From Alnus glutinosa (taxonomy: Eukaryota > Streptophyta > Magnoliopsida > Fagales > Betulaceae): a stretch of 64,000 bases of DNA. Every line of letters begins with the position of its first letter. Position 1 is the stretch's first letter. A program made the position numbers and the translations under genes. Where the stretch lies: contig NC_084889.1 of NCBI RefSeq assembly GCF_958979055.1, positions 34,849,951-34,913,950 of the forward strand, in the 5' to 3' direction. Positions 21,129-32,079 of this stretch are shown piece after piece. Under the pieces are notes generated by a model. The model saw only the letters and a list, made by a program, of their open reading frames with translations. It made no database searches and was not told the origin of the DNA.

Positions 21129-24100
21129 TACCAGTACTCACTGATTCGAGGTCCCTTCTCGTACCTACTTGTCTATTTTTCTTGTACGTTTATCTTATCT
21201 TCCTGAAAAAGAAAAAGACTTATACTCAGCTTACTTCATAAAGACCGCAATTCAAAATTCTTTAATTTTCTAAATGCAATTCATATGCAGTGCCTATTAA
21301 ATGGATTGGAGAATAATTTGTTTTGTAAAATAAATTTTTAGCTTGGATACCATGATAATGTTTTTACCAGTTACCCTGAAGAAGCTTAAACTAGTATAGA
21401 ATGATCTAATTCATTTACATATATGTTCAACAAGGTACTTATAAAAAAAAAAACATATATGTTCAACAAGGTGTGGTAATGGATGAACATATTTTGGAGT
21501 AAAGCTATAAGGAGGAACCATGTTTTGACCTGCCATCTTATGCATTAGCAACTTCTATTTGATCTTCTATCCTGTATGGAATTGTTGGTATTCTGTTCAC
21601 AATCTGTAGCTCTTATGAGTGAATACAAGTTCAGTAACTTCCAGAATTTACAGCTAAAGAGGGTGGCATCTGAGGCTTTGCTTCAGATTGTACTTTTTCT
21701 TTGTTTCCTCTTAAATCAAAGTTTTGGTTGGGAAAAACAACACTTATCCCTCTCAAACTTACACTAACGTAGCAAATGCCTCTCAAACTATTAGCCCCTT
21801 TTACTTAGTCCCCCACTGCTAGGATTTTCTGTTAACTTGGACAGCAAACACATCATGTGACCCACACGCGACATGAAATGTTCATTATACTCCCGATGAG
21901 ATGTGGGGAAACACCAATATTTTTTTACCGTGGACGATTTTTTTAAAAAAAAACCTAATGCAGGGAGTATTATTGTCATTTTAGGTTACATGCATCGCAT
22001 GTGACCCATTTTACATCTGATTTAATAAAAAGCCTAACAGAGGGTGTTAAGTGAAAGATGTAGTAGTTTGGAGGGTCAATTATAACTTTTCAAGTTTGGA
22101 AGTCACAGTAATTTAAGTATAAGTTTTGAGAGAGATAAGTAGTTTCCCCTTTGGGTTTATACTTCAAACTGTTCTTCCAAGCTTGCTTGTTTTCAAGAAG
22201 CCAGGACCTGAATGGTGCTTAACCGGATCAGGATTCCATCCATCTTGGCCCAAAATACAACTACTGACCAAAGCACAAAGTGATGGAGGCCAATTTCAAT
22301 CGGCACAACCCATAGCAAAGGCTACATTGACCAAAGATTATTTTATCCCATTTCTAGGGCCTTGTTGTAGACCCATTGAGGTGAAGTGAAGCTCTAAGCT
22401 ATCTAAGAGACATTTAGTTGAGCTGGGTTGGACAAGGGACAATTCATCGGACAGCCCAACCAATTAATTGGGCATGGGTATGGATTGATAATTACTTTTA
22501 TGACAGATTTTGTACAATAGGACTGTCCTATTGCATGAGATCAAAATTTCATGGAACAGTACAAGCAAGTGGGGTTAGTTTATATGAGAGCCTTATTAAA
22601 ATGCAATGTGGACAATCTTATTGTAAGAGATCAAATCCAAAATTTCAAATCAATGGATTTGAACTCAATGATATCAAACACATTTCTAAATTCTAATGCT
22701 GCAAGTTTCTTCAGCCAGTTGATCTACACGCCACCCACACACATGTTAGTTCCACCTACTGCATCCTAGGAGAACCTTCTCAAAATGCAAATTCATCACC
22801 TGCAACTTTGAAAAAGCCAAACACCTGTATACTACCCACTAGGCAGCATCAATATTAAAATATAAATATGAAAGTCATAAGAATTGATGGGTGGGTCACA
22901 CTTTCAACAAATCACATGCTATGAATTTCCTTGTCGAATCTCTATCACAAGCAATTATGTTTAATAGAACACAAAGAGAACCACAAAACCAAAATGCATA
23001 AAGAAATGGGATTATTTATTTTTATTTTTTTCCGTCAAAAGGGATAAGAGAGAGTTATTGGAATGGGATTCTCTCTATTTCAAGTTAAACGGAGATGAGT
23101 CATTTCATGATTAAGATTTATTTTGTACATGATGCCATATGGTGAATATATTATTACGTAATTTAAAAGTGCAACGTTATACATCACATTTCTATCTTAC
23201 TTTGCTGATGTGGCACTACCAGTCAACAATTGTTTCATAAAAAAGAAAAGAAAAAATTTAATGACTAATTGACAATGTTACATGTGGTGTATAACATTTC
23301 TCAATTTAAAATTTTACAATCTAAGATTGACACTATTTATATGGGCATTCCTATGATTACGCCGTACTTGTAAAATAATGAAAATGAGGGATCTTAGACA
23401 AGTTATTGTGAAACGCAAAGGACCATATGCATCATTACGCAAGGTTTCTCTTAATTATTTTAGTAATTATTGATTGGATTGGTACGCCATTTATAATTAA
23501 CTTTGTAATAAAAATTATAGTATCCAAAAATTTTTATTTTTAGTGTTTGATGATAAGATAATGAAATAAGCAATCATTATTCATTAAATCTTAAAAACTA
23601 ATGCACACCAAATAACGAAAGACACGAATACAAGTGTCAAAGGGAACCAATGCAATTCATTGACGTGTGTGTATGATACAGAGATTCTGGGGCCTGTGAT
23701 ATGGTAGTACGATTTAGTTGGGGGGACCGACTACCACCTCGAACATAGTTTAACAGTTGCGCATGTGAGCTCCATGATGTGATTCGTTGTGATTTTAACC
23801 ATTTGAATTGTTCCTTACCTAAATATTAGTACTTGAGTATCCGTCATCCCATCATCAAATCATTTGAAAGATTTGAAGTTCCACCAATAATATGACGAAG
23901 AAAAAAGAGTGTTATATATTATATTTTTATCACACTTGTAAGGCTGCCAATTAGTCATTTAATTTTTTTGATTTTTAAAAGTTAATGGTTGATTCAAGCG
24001 CCAATTAGTAGTTGCTCTTTCAACAAAATAAGATAATAAAAAAATGTGTTGTATACTGTATAGCATTAGCCTAAAGAAAAATGCTTGGAATACTAAAATA

Positions 24101-24626
24101 TAACCAAATTTAATTAGGTAAAAAAATGTCACGTCAATTTATAGGTAATTTATAATAAAAACAGTAACACCCTATCACCAACGAATATTTTAATTTTTAA
24201 ATTACATTACCGGTTGAGAAGAACCAAAAAAAAAAAAAAAATATACAATTTTAAAATAAGAGTAAAATTAGTTTAAAATTCCCGATTAACAATTCAGCAC
24301 GTCACCGTAAATAATTGTCTTATTTCGAACAATCCCCCAATAACATCGCACCACAATGGCCGGCCACGCAACGACCTCTCCAACCGTCCGATCAGCTCTC
24401 GGTAGATCCTCCTGTCACATCCATCTTTCCCTCTCAACTCCACCTAAAAAGAGGAATAGTTTTCCCAAACCATTTATTTCCCCCTCAACTCAATCTCTCA
24501 CTTCAAAAACCGCTTTTCTAAACCACGCTTCTTTCTTTACTCACTTGAGAGGGAGACACTCTCTTCTCTCTGCTACTGATCTGTACTCTCTTCGACTTCA
24601 TGTGTAGCTGAAAGCCGCTGACACAA
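21129..24626. other. Intergenic region between CYP26-2 and KNOX
   Basis: No host gene supported. It holds the foldback element at 21730-22149 and a possible small MITE around 23175-23305, where inverted GTTATACATCACAT and ATGTGGTGTATAAC words pair. The rest is AT-rich. The last 300 bases before the KNOX ATG are CT-rich and look like its 5' leader (CTCTTCTCTCTGCTACTGAT). Confidence 0.5.
21730..22149. mobile_element. Foldback (Mutator-like) MITE
   Basis: The left arm GGGAAAAACAACACTTATCC and CTCTCAAACTTACACTAA pair with the right arm, whose reverse complement reads GGGGAAACTACTTATCTCTC and TCAAAACTTATACTTA. Imperfect flanking repeats TTTTGGTT (21722-21729) and TTTGGGTT (22150-22157) fit an 8-9-bp target duplication. 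Confidence 0.6.
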
Positions 24627-27600
24627 ATGGCGTTTCACGACCACGAAATGGCTTTCGAGTCTTTTGGTGACCACGAAAACAGAGAAATGCAACAGCGGCT
24701 CTCCGTGTCCGGAGGATCGGGAGCGCCCACGTGGCTCAGTGACGCGATTCTCCGGAGAAACGACGACGAAGAGGACGACGTAGGTCCGGCGACCATGCCG
24801 CCGGGTGCTGAGGGCGCCAACGAGAGCGACCGAGAGTGGGAGAGCACCAGGCACAAGGCGGAGATAGCGACGCACCCGCTGTACGACCGTCTGCTGGCGG
24901 CTCACGTGGCCTGCCTGAGGATCGCCACCCCGGTCGACCAGCTGTCGAGGATCGACGAGCAGGTCGAGCAGTCGAGGCGCGTGCTGGCTAAGTACTCGCT
25001 GCTCCCAAACGGCGCGGTGGACGAAAAGGAGCTCGATCAGTTTATGGTTAATTTCAGTTTGCTTTCTTTTCTTTTTGCTTGTTGATTTTGCTCGAGTTTG
25101 ATTGCTTTCTCTTTCGGTGGCGTAAAAATTTATTTTAAAAAAAAAAAAAAAAAAAATTCGGGGTTTTTTGTTAATTATTTGAGAAATTTTTTTTTTTAAA
25201 AAAAAAGTTCTAATTTTTTAGTGGATAGTAGTACTAAACTTTTTGGGGCTGCGAATGTGAACGAGAATGTTGAGGTGTGGAATCGTTGAGAGAGGAATCA
25301 TGCTGTTCAGAGTACACTAGTAATTGAAACTTTAGGAGTGCTTTGGAGAATCTCTTTCCGCTTTGTTAGATAATTTCAGTCCTTGTTATCTTTTCAAGTA
25401 ATGATTTGACATTGATTTTCGTACATCAATGGATGTCAATCTCATGATTGAATTTTAATTTTCATTCTACATTTGTCTTTGAAGCTCGAGTTATCCTGAA
25501 GGAAAAAGAGAATCATAAAAGCTATGACATTCTTGGAGGAATTGATGCTTGGAGAGTATATAATCACTATCGGAACCCTCAGGCCTTGTTTGGCAGCAAA
25601 CTCTAATGGATATGTTCTTGTTTTTGTTTTCGGTTATGTGAAAAAACTCAAAGTTTTATCTTGTTTTTTTCCATGAAATCCAGAGAGTTCAAACTCCAGA
25701 CGCCCAAAACATCCATCAATTTTTTTTGTGTGGTATCCTTAATAAGAGATGTTGTCATGATGGCTATGTCCTTGTAGGGCCTTGAAACCAAGCCAAAACA
25801 GTGACACAGAACCAAAGAGATAACCTTGCCGAACTACTGTTTGATGATACATACGATTGGACTCTGCATCAGTTAAAACTATCACAAAACTAAGTTGTTT
25901 TCAGATGTTATTCATTCCAGTATTGGAATAGGATAATACTTACAAAACACATTTGACTCTAGAAATGGAAATCTTGGCCTCACTAGCCAACCAAATAATG
26001 ATGCCCTTTAATCCTATGTTATCACTAGTTGTAATAAATTGCCATCTTCTAATCACTCTTGAAAGTCTCATTTGCCAGTGTACATCCACAAAATTTTAAT
26101 TGTATTACTTGCACCCCCAAGTAGATGTATAGTTACAGGTCGACCTATATTCTGGGTCATGACTCATGTCTAATTAATTGATATTTTGCTAATCAAGAAA
26201 ATATCATTTTTGTTTTGTGGCTTTTCATCTGAATTTCCTTTTTCTCTTCTCTCTGTCTTTGTTCCTTCTGATGTAGACACATTATGTTCTATTGCTCTGT
26301 TCCTTTAAAGAACAATTGCAACAGCATGTCCGTGTTCATGCCATGGAAGCAGTAATGTCTTGTTGGGAGCTCGAGCAGTCTCTACAAAGCCTAACAGGTA
26401 ATTACTAACACCCCCCCTCCTCCTCCTCCTCCTCCTCCTCCTCCCTTATCCAATATGGGGTTGCAGTCTCCACAAACTTGATATCTGTAGATTTTAGCAA
26501 CTAAAGAAATATATTCCAGTGTTGAAGCCGCAGCCTCAATTATCTTGTTGTATAATTATTTTCATGAAGCATGATGCTTTGCCCGCAATCAAGATTGATT
26601 TATAACTAGATGTTTGGATTTTAATTTTGTTGCAGTACAGCAGTAGTACTGTACTTGGTTTCAAATTAGTTATGTGGCTTGAGCTATATAATGAGAGACA
26701 TCCCCTTTGTTTGAATGTCAGCTCCACAGTGGGATAACAATGAGTTGATGCTTACATCCTGACTAAAGTATTCAGGTTTAATTATTGTCATTTGTTCTTT
26801 TCGCCAGGTTTGTTTGTTAGATTATTGATTGCATTCCACGAGATTCCACGAGATTTGTACTGAAGTAGGCCACCTCTTCTCTCGTCATTCGAAAAGTAGA
26901 CTGAAAAAAAGAATCATCTTCTTCGTTCAAGCATGGAACCCCTTCATATATTAGCCCGTCCCATCTCATACCCACCCTTTTCCTTGACATGGTAGTTCAG
27001 TAATTATGTCCATCCATGCAGTTTGTTCACCAGGAAAATATTTTTCTAGTCTCTTAGAAACTTCAGAAAGCAATATTTCTTCAAATTGAATGAAAATCTG
27101 GTTTTATTTATTCTGAAACCAAAAGAGTTTTGAGGAAAAGAAGTGCATGATATTCTGTAATCACCAAGCCTGATGCTTGTCATGTGACAACTCCCCCAAG
27201 TTGTATCATGCTCATTCAAAGAAATTGACTCTTTTCTTTGTATTTCTTCAAGCTATAGGTGATCTTCTAGATAGCTTAACTTAATTAACTATGTAAACAT
27301 AGATGGTTGTAGATTTATATATTATTATTATTATTATCTTTTTTTTCTTGGGGGGAAGAGGCTGCTCTTTATTTGCACTCGCGCAGTGGCGGACCCAGTC
27401 TTGTGAATATGGGGGGCCAAATTGAAAAAAAAAAATTTGGGGGGGCAAAAAAAAAATAAAAATTTGGGGGCGCAAAAAAAAAAAAAATTTGGGTGGGTGT
27501 GGGGGTGGGAAATTTTGGGGCTTGGGGGGGGCCAGGGCCCCCCTGGCCCGGTCCGCCACTGCATTCGCGGTATCTTCTTTATTGTGAGGTGGCAAGAAAG

Positions 27601-28955
27601 TTATAGGTTGCGCTATTTCTTCTTTTTGGTGTAGAGTAGGTTATGCCTAAAATGGTACTAACATTGTTAGCCAGCTGGAGAGGTCAAGTGGAAAGTTGTA
27701 ACATTTTAGAAGTTTGGAGAATGACTCCTTTGTGGTTAATGTGGGCATTTGGAGAGAGCAGAATGCAATGAGTTTTGAAGATTGTGAGATTTCGGTGGTA
27801 GAACTAAAATCTGTTATGTTCAAATCCTTTTATGCATGGATGGTGGCGTATAATAGTCTTCACTTTTCTAGTTTTACAGAATTTTTGGTTCTTTTTTTCC
27901 CTTATAGGGGATGTATTGTGTATAATCGCAGCGTTTTCTATTGAGATTGATTGACTCATCAAAGGGATGTATATATATAGTTCAGTAATTGACCCACTAA
28001 CATCTGTATATTCTCTGGCACTTCCAAAACCTGAAAATATAAGGCCCAAAAGTTTCTTTCTCAGTCTGGGGTTTGGACTTTTAGTTTGGCTGCAGAGGGT
28101 AGCTGATGGACTGATGAGGATATTACCCTTCCTTTCCTTTCTTTCTTTTGTTTTTGTAACTTTCAGAACAGGTTAAAGGGCTAATTTAAATTAAACAACA
28201 ATGCCTAAACAGGGGTATCTCCAGGAGAAGGTACAGGTGCTACAATGTCTGATAATGAAGATGACCAAGCCGATAGTGACACCAACTTGTATGATGGAAG
28301 TCTGGATGGGCTCGACAGCATGGGGTTTGGTCCTCTCATCCCAACTGAAAATGAGAGGTCCTTGATGGAGCGTGTAAGGCAAGAACTGAAACAGGAGCTA
28401 AAACAGGTAAGAATGCATAGAGTTCGTTAGTCTATTGTTGAACTGATAAGCAGCTCATAAGCTTTTTGCTTTTCAGGGTTACAAGGAGAAGATCGTAGAT
28501 GTCAGAGAGGAGATTCTACGTAAGAGAAGAGCAGGAAAACTGCCAGGTGACACCACCTCCCTCTTAAAAGCTTGGTGGCAATCACATTCTAAGTGGCCAT
28601 ACCCAACGGTAGGTTTGCAAAATCTCCTCTAATCAGTCTGGCCACACGTTTTAAAATAGCTCCACTAGCCCTTATTTGCTTTTAAATCTCATATTTAGGA
28701 AGAAGACAAAGCAAGGTTGGTGCAGGAAACTGGCTTGCAATTAAAGCAAATAAATAACTGGTTCATAAATCAAAGAAAAAGGAATTGGCATATTAATCCT
28801 TCACCTTCTACTGTTTTGAAGAGCAAACGCAAGAGGTAGGCTAATGAGTGACATAATTTTTCTTTTGTTCAATAACAAATTCATTTCAAGAGCTTTTTGC
28901 CAATTATAGATTGGATAGAAGTAATGCAGGTGAAACCAGCAACCAGCAATGTTAA
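24627..28955 (+). CDS. KNAT3: Class II KNOX homeobox transcription factor, KNAT3/4/5 clade (about 349 aa, 6 exons)
   Basis: Exons 24627-25046, 26277-26397, 28213-28406, 28477-28608, 28699-28835 and 28910-28955 join in frame at GT/AG sites. Order: KNOX1 (about 77-120, [20 protein letters not shown]), KNOX2 (about 136-180, [20 protein letters not shown]), ELK (about 232-253, [20 protein letters not shown]), and a TALE homeodomain (about 254-318) with the PYP extension WPYPTEED and recognition helix [10 protein letters not shown]. The intron positions and the [10 protein letters not shown] and [10 protein letters not shown] strings place it in the KNAT3/4/5 group rather than KNAT7. Nuclear DNA-binding protein; class II KNOX proteins act with BELL partners in differentiation and cell-wall control (established for the family). 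The N-terminus is shorter than in Arabidopsis KNAT3 and lacks its Gln/Pro/Asn-rich stretch. Intron 2 holds a hAT MITE and a LINE tail. Which of KNAT3, 4 or 5 is the true orthologue is not settled. Confidence 0.93.
26416..26444. repeat. (CCT)n microsatellite just inside KNOX intron 2
   Basis: About nine CCT units start 18 bases after the exon 2 donor (GT at 26398). Confidence 0.85.
27384..27561. mobile_element. hAT-type MITE in KNOX intron 2 (178 bp)
   Basis: Inverted ends CAGTGGCGGACCCAG and CCGGTCCGCCACTG are flanked by 8-bp repeats CACTCGCG (27376-27383) and CATTCGCG (27562-27569), one mismatch. An 8-bp target duplication and CAGTGGCGG-type ends fit the hAT superfamily. The interior is runs of G and A (GGGGGGCAAAAAAAA). 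Confidence 0.78.
27640..27960 (+). mobile_element. 5'-truncated LINE tail in KNOX intron 2
   Basis: The open frame 27714-27944 reads [20 protein letters not shown] then [20 protein letters not shown], the C-terminal region of plant LINE ORF2 (after the zinc-binding RVT segment). The upstream bases AGCCAGCTGGAGAGGTCAAG match the relic in the CYP26-2 intron. Same strand as the gene. The interior frame is broken before this stretch. Confidence 0.7.
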
Positions 28956-30577
28956 TTGGACGGATTGGATGAGAAACTATATATCGTTGTGTCCAAATCT
29001 TTTGGAAGTTTAGCGTCGGATCACCCCATTTTGATAGATAGAACTGCATGCAAGTAAAGATGTCAAGCTATTTGCAGATCTTTATCTGGCTCATATGGAC
29101 TTAGCTGCCACCTGTTACCTATGGGCGTTTTGACCTATGCACTGATCAGTTGCAGTCGGACAGGTATGCTTGAGGGCATTCCCATAAATATGATATCTGT
29201 ACCACAATCTCATCCAAGAGTTTTGAACTTGAAGCATATGACCGGAAGAAATACATGTGGATAGCCTTTTTGAACACCTGCCTGTGGATCTAGGTAGCAT
29301 TTTTTGTACCACGTGACTCTAGGTTTATTGTTTCTGCTTTTGGCTTCTTCATCTGAAAATGATAATGGCTATAAGTTATGGGTGTATGAATCAGCTCATT
29401 TATGGATATAGTGAAGTATTGACATTACATATTTCCTAATTTTCAATGTCTAGCAGTAGCTTGCTGAAAACTGTTGTATATAGATGTAGAAGAGAAAGCA
29501 ATAGAGTTATTTGAGGTATGTTTAGTTGTTATAACTGTTCAGAGCTATTTAGGCTTTTATATGTATTACGAAATTTAGTATATTTGTGGTTACAGACTGA
29601 CATGATTTTGATTCATCATGCCATGCATATTTATGCAACCCCACTCATGTACTTGGTAAGTAAAGATTGCAACCGAAGCTTATCCGAGAGAGCACGTCTC
29701 TCTCTTACCCTCCTCCCCAGCGAGTGTTTTCCCTCCTTGTGGGTGATTTATCTTCTCCCTGTGAGTGCGAATCCGGGAACCGGGGAGGAGGGCTCCTTTT
29801 CTCTTCCTTTTTTGCCTTTTTGGGTCTGTAACTGGAAGGCCAAATCTGTCGCATCTCCCTTCACTCCTCTGCTCACCTGCCACCCCTTTGGACTTCACCG
29901 GCCTCCGATGCACCCGTTGCTGCCCTCTACCCCTGCGCGTGCAAACCATGAACGGCCTTGGCGCGCGTGTCCTGCACGTGTCGTTGCTCTTTTTTTGGTT
30001 TCTGCTACAGATTCACAGCTTCCCCTCTCCTTCCCCTTTAATTCACGGCAATTTGTGTTTGCATGTTGGGTTCGGGTCATGTCGAAATAATGGTATAAGG
30101 CTAAGTAAATTCTAAACTGACTTATTTAATTAAACGGGTTATACTCTTAATACTAACTTGTTAATTTTGTGTTTGATTTATATCCGGTTTGTAAATTGTG
30201 TCGAGTTATGGGTATAAAATTATATAGGTCAATTTTAAATTGATCCATTTAATTAAATGGGTTAGACTCTTCAACTTTTACCCGCTAATTTTTTTTTTGT
30301 CGGATTCGCAGAGTAGCCCGAAATGCCGCTCAATTTTTGCAAAGCAATAAGCATATCCTAGAAAATTTTCTAAATAGAATGGAGTGGCAATATTGAAATC
30401 AAGCTCCTTCACAGAGACCAAGTCAAAGAAAAGGAGATTGATGAAAGACTATAGATAAACATGAAAAAAAAAAATAAATAAATAAATAAAAGAAGAAGAA
30501 GAAGAGAAAGAAAGAAAGAAAAGAAAAGAAAAAAAGAGATGGCAATCATGGACATAATCATCAATTCATCATCGACA
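28956..30577. other. KNOX 3' flank and unassigned GC-rich stretch
   Basis: 28956-29500 is probably KNOX 3' UTR and flank. 29650-30100 is GC-rich and CT-rich, with overlapping open frames on both strands (longest 190 codons). None shows a recognisable domain. It may be part of a retroelement 5' region, but this is unproved. A degenerate repeat with ATTTAATTAAACGGGTTA words spans about 30112-30310. Confidence 0.45.
30112..30310. repeat. Degenerate dispersed repeat (ATTTAATTAAAcGGGTTA type)
   Basis: The words TTTAATTAAACGGGTTATAC and CATTTAATTAAATGGGTTAG occur here about 120 bases apart. Related words recur inverted and direct at 33085-33665. Element class not determined. Confidence 0.4.
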
Positions 30578-30997
30578 TTACAATCCAGTTGGTCGGTTTT
30601 CATCATGAAAAGGAGCAGGAAACCTCGACGTGAAGTCGTGACTAACCAAACCTTCTTCTTCTTCCCTATCAAAACCATTATCAAAGTTGAGAGCATAACT
30701 GCGTGGATCATAATGAAACCCATTCGTCTGCTTCTTATATCCGCCCATCTTCCTTATGAAAGTCTTCCACTTGGGCCCTCCGAATACCTCTGTAACCTGC
30801 TTAATCTCATTCAGCCATGTCTCCCTGTGCTCTCTTTTATCCTGCAACAGATGCTTGCTTTCTTTGCCACTGCTTTGCCTCCATCCGATGCCCAAAAGCC
30901 TAAGACAGCCACACCCACCAGCCGAAAAAGTCTCTTCATTGTCATCCATATCTCCTTCTTGATGCTCCCTTAATGGGTCTTCTTGCAGAGCAGCCAT
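30578..30997 (-). CDS. Small uncharacterised plant protein with YDPRSYALNFD motif (139 aa)
   Basis: Single-exon minus-strand gene. Seen in the product: an acidic N-terminus, a Gly/Cys run GGCGCLRLLG (about 27-36), a basic-aromatic block PKWKTFIRKMGGYKK (about 75-89), the motif FHYDPRSYALNFDNGFD (about 94-110), and FTSRFPAP near the C-terminus. The WK.FIRK + YDP.SYALNFD layout is that of an uncharacterised plant family annotated only as hypothetical or stress-related; I cannot name it safely. No signal peptide; predicted soluble. A (GA)n tract lies in the leader at about 31001-31020. A second gene with the same motif is at 53146-53541. The opposite-strand open frame 30539-30973 is a shadow of this gene. 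Confidence 0.8.
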   Translation of the reverse strand: MAALQEDPLREHQEGDMDDNEETFSAGGCGCLRLLGIGWRQSSGKESKHLLQDKREHRETWLNEIKQVTEVFGGPKWKTFIRKMGGYKKQTNGFHYDPRSYALNFDNGFDREEEEGLVSHDFTSRFPAPFHDENRPTGL

Positions 30998-31000
30998 GAG

Positions 31001-31020
31001 AGAGAGAGAGAGAGAGAGAG
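31001..31020. repeat. (GA)n microsatellite in leader of the YDPRSYALNFD gene
   Basis: AG repeat directly upstream, on the minus strand, of the ATG at 30997. Confidence 0.8.
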
Positions 31021-31547
31021 TTTTTGTGATGGGAACTGGGAATTAGGGGGGGCTTTTTAGTGTGGGGAAGAAGGCATAGGCATGGAAGGAGGTAGAGAAG
31101 GAACTGGGAAGGCACAGGCCTTTATTCCGGGAAATTGTTTTGGAAACATCCTGGTGAGGAAAATGTAAAAGGAAACCCCAATAGCAAAGCACTAGTTGTT
31201 TTCTGTGATTGGTTGCTCCTAATGATTTCTTGACAAGGCTGTCACCGTTTACGTGTTTAAGGCCGTATTGAATATTGACCTGTATTTTTGCCGGCCGGAT
31301 TGCTACGCGGCCGTCTTCATCAATGCTAATACACACGCTTTCTTACCTTTGGAAGGATATTAAAATAAATATCCCACAAAATAGACATATATTCATTTTC
31401 AATATGTTTAATAGAACATTGGCATCTGACTTTAAAATATGTAATTATTATGTGCATTTTAAAAATACACGTAAGAATCATACCCTCTAACAACATAAGT
31501 CAATAGATTGGGTTGATGATGTATTTAAGAAGGCCTAATTGCACTAT

Positions 31548-31851
31548 TGGTGGTTCAGTAGCTTCAAGGAATCCCTAAGTGGTTAGACAGGTATTAGGAT
31601 GAGAGTTTAACTCTCGAAATGAAAATCCTTAATCCTATTAATATTAGTCACCTTGAACCTAATTGGATCCTTGAGAAGGTTAGGTCAAGCTATGGTTTAG
31701 TTGGAATTGAGAGAGCGCCTGCAGTTTTTACTGTTAGGCCCCTTCTATGCGGCTCCCAGCGGGCATAGTATTACTATGGTCATACTCAGTTAGAATAGCT
31801 ACAGTTAATCTTTCCGGCCTGCCTTTCTGAAAAAAGAAAAAAAAAAATAAA
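31548..31851 (+). mobile_element. tRNA-derived SINE (about 304 bp)
   Basis: A box-like TCCCTAAGTGGTTAGAC at about 31571-31587 and B box-like GAGTTTAACTCTC at about 31605-31617 sit about 34 bases apart, as in an internal RNA polymerase III promoter. The 3' end is A-rich (GAAAAAAGAAAAAAAAAAATAAA). Flanking repeats AATTGCACTAT (31537-31547) and AATTGTACTAT (31852-31862), one mismatch, are a target duplication. No coding. Confidence 0.72.
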
Positions 31852-31943
31852 AATTGTACTATAAAAAGGAGGAAGCCCAATTGCAGTGGTCAAAAGGCAC
31901 TAAAGAAATTTCTTTGGTCGTGACCATCACCTACTCCACTATG

Positions 31944-32079
31944 AGATTTGATTCTTGCATTACACCATCACAACAACTGCACAACCTCTCACATGAAGGT
32001 GGGCCCCAGTGTGTAGGACTCACCCTCATGTGAGGGGTTGTTGTGCAGTTGTTGTATTGGTGTTGTAAATCTAACATTT
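31944..32079. mobile_element. Short foldback MITE, copy 2
   Basis: Opposite-orientation relative of the element at 2973. GATTTGATTCTTGCATTACA at the left pairs with the right end TGTTGTAAATCTAACATTT. The central GGGCCC...CTCATGTGAGGGGTTGTTG is shared. Confidence 0.6.

Noticed and set aside
29518-30115. 190- and 116-codon open frames in a GC-rich stretch
   Set aside because: Two frames and the opposite strand are all open, no domain is visible and no splice or promoter context supports them; left as unassigned sequence.
30539-30973. 144-codon plus-strand open frame
   Set aside because: It is the reverse of the YDPRSYALNFD gene, which carries the recognisable motifs.
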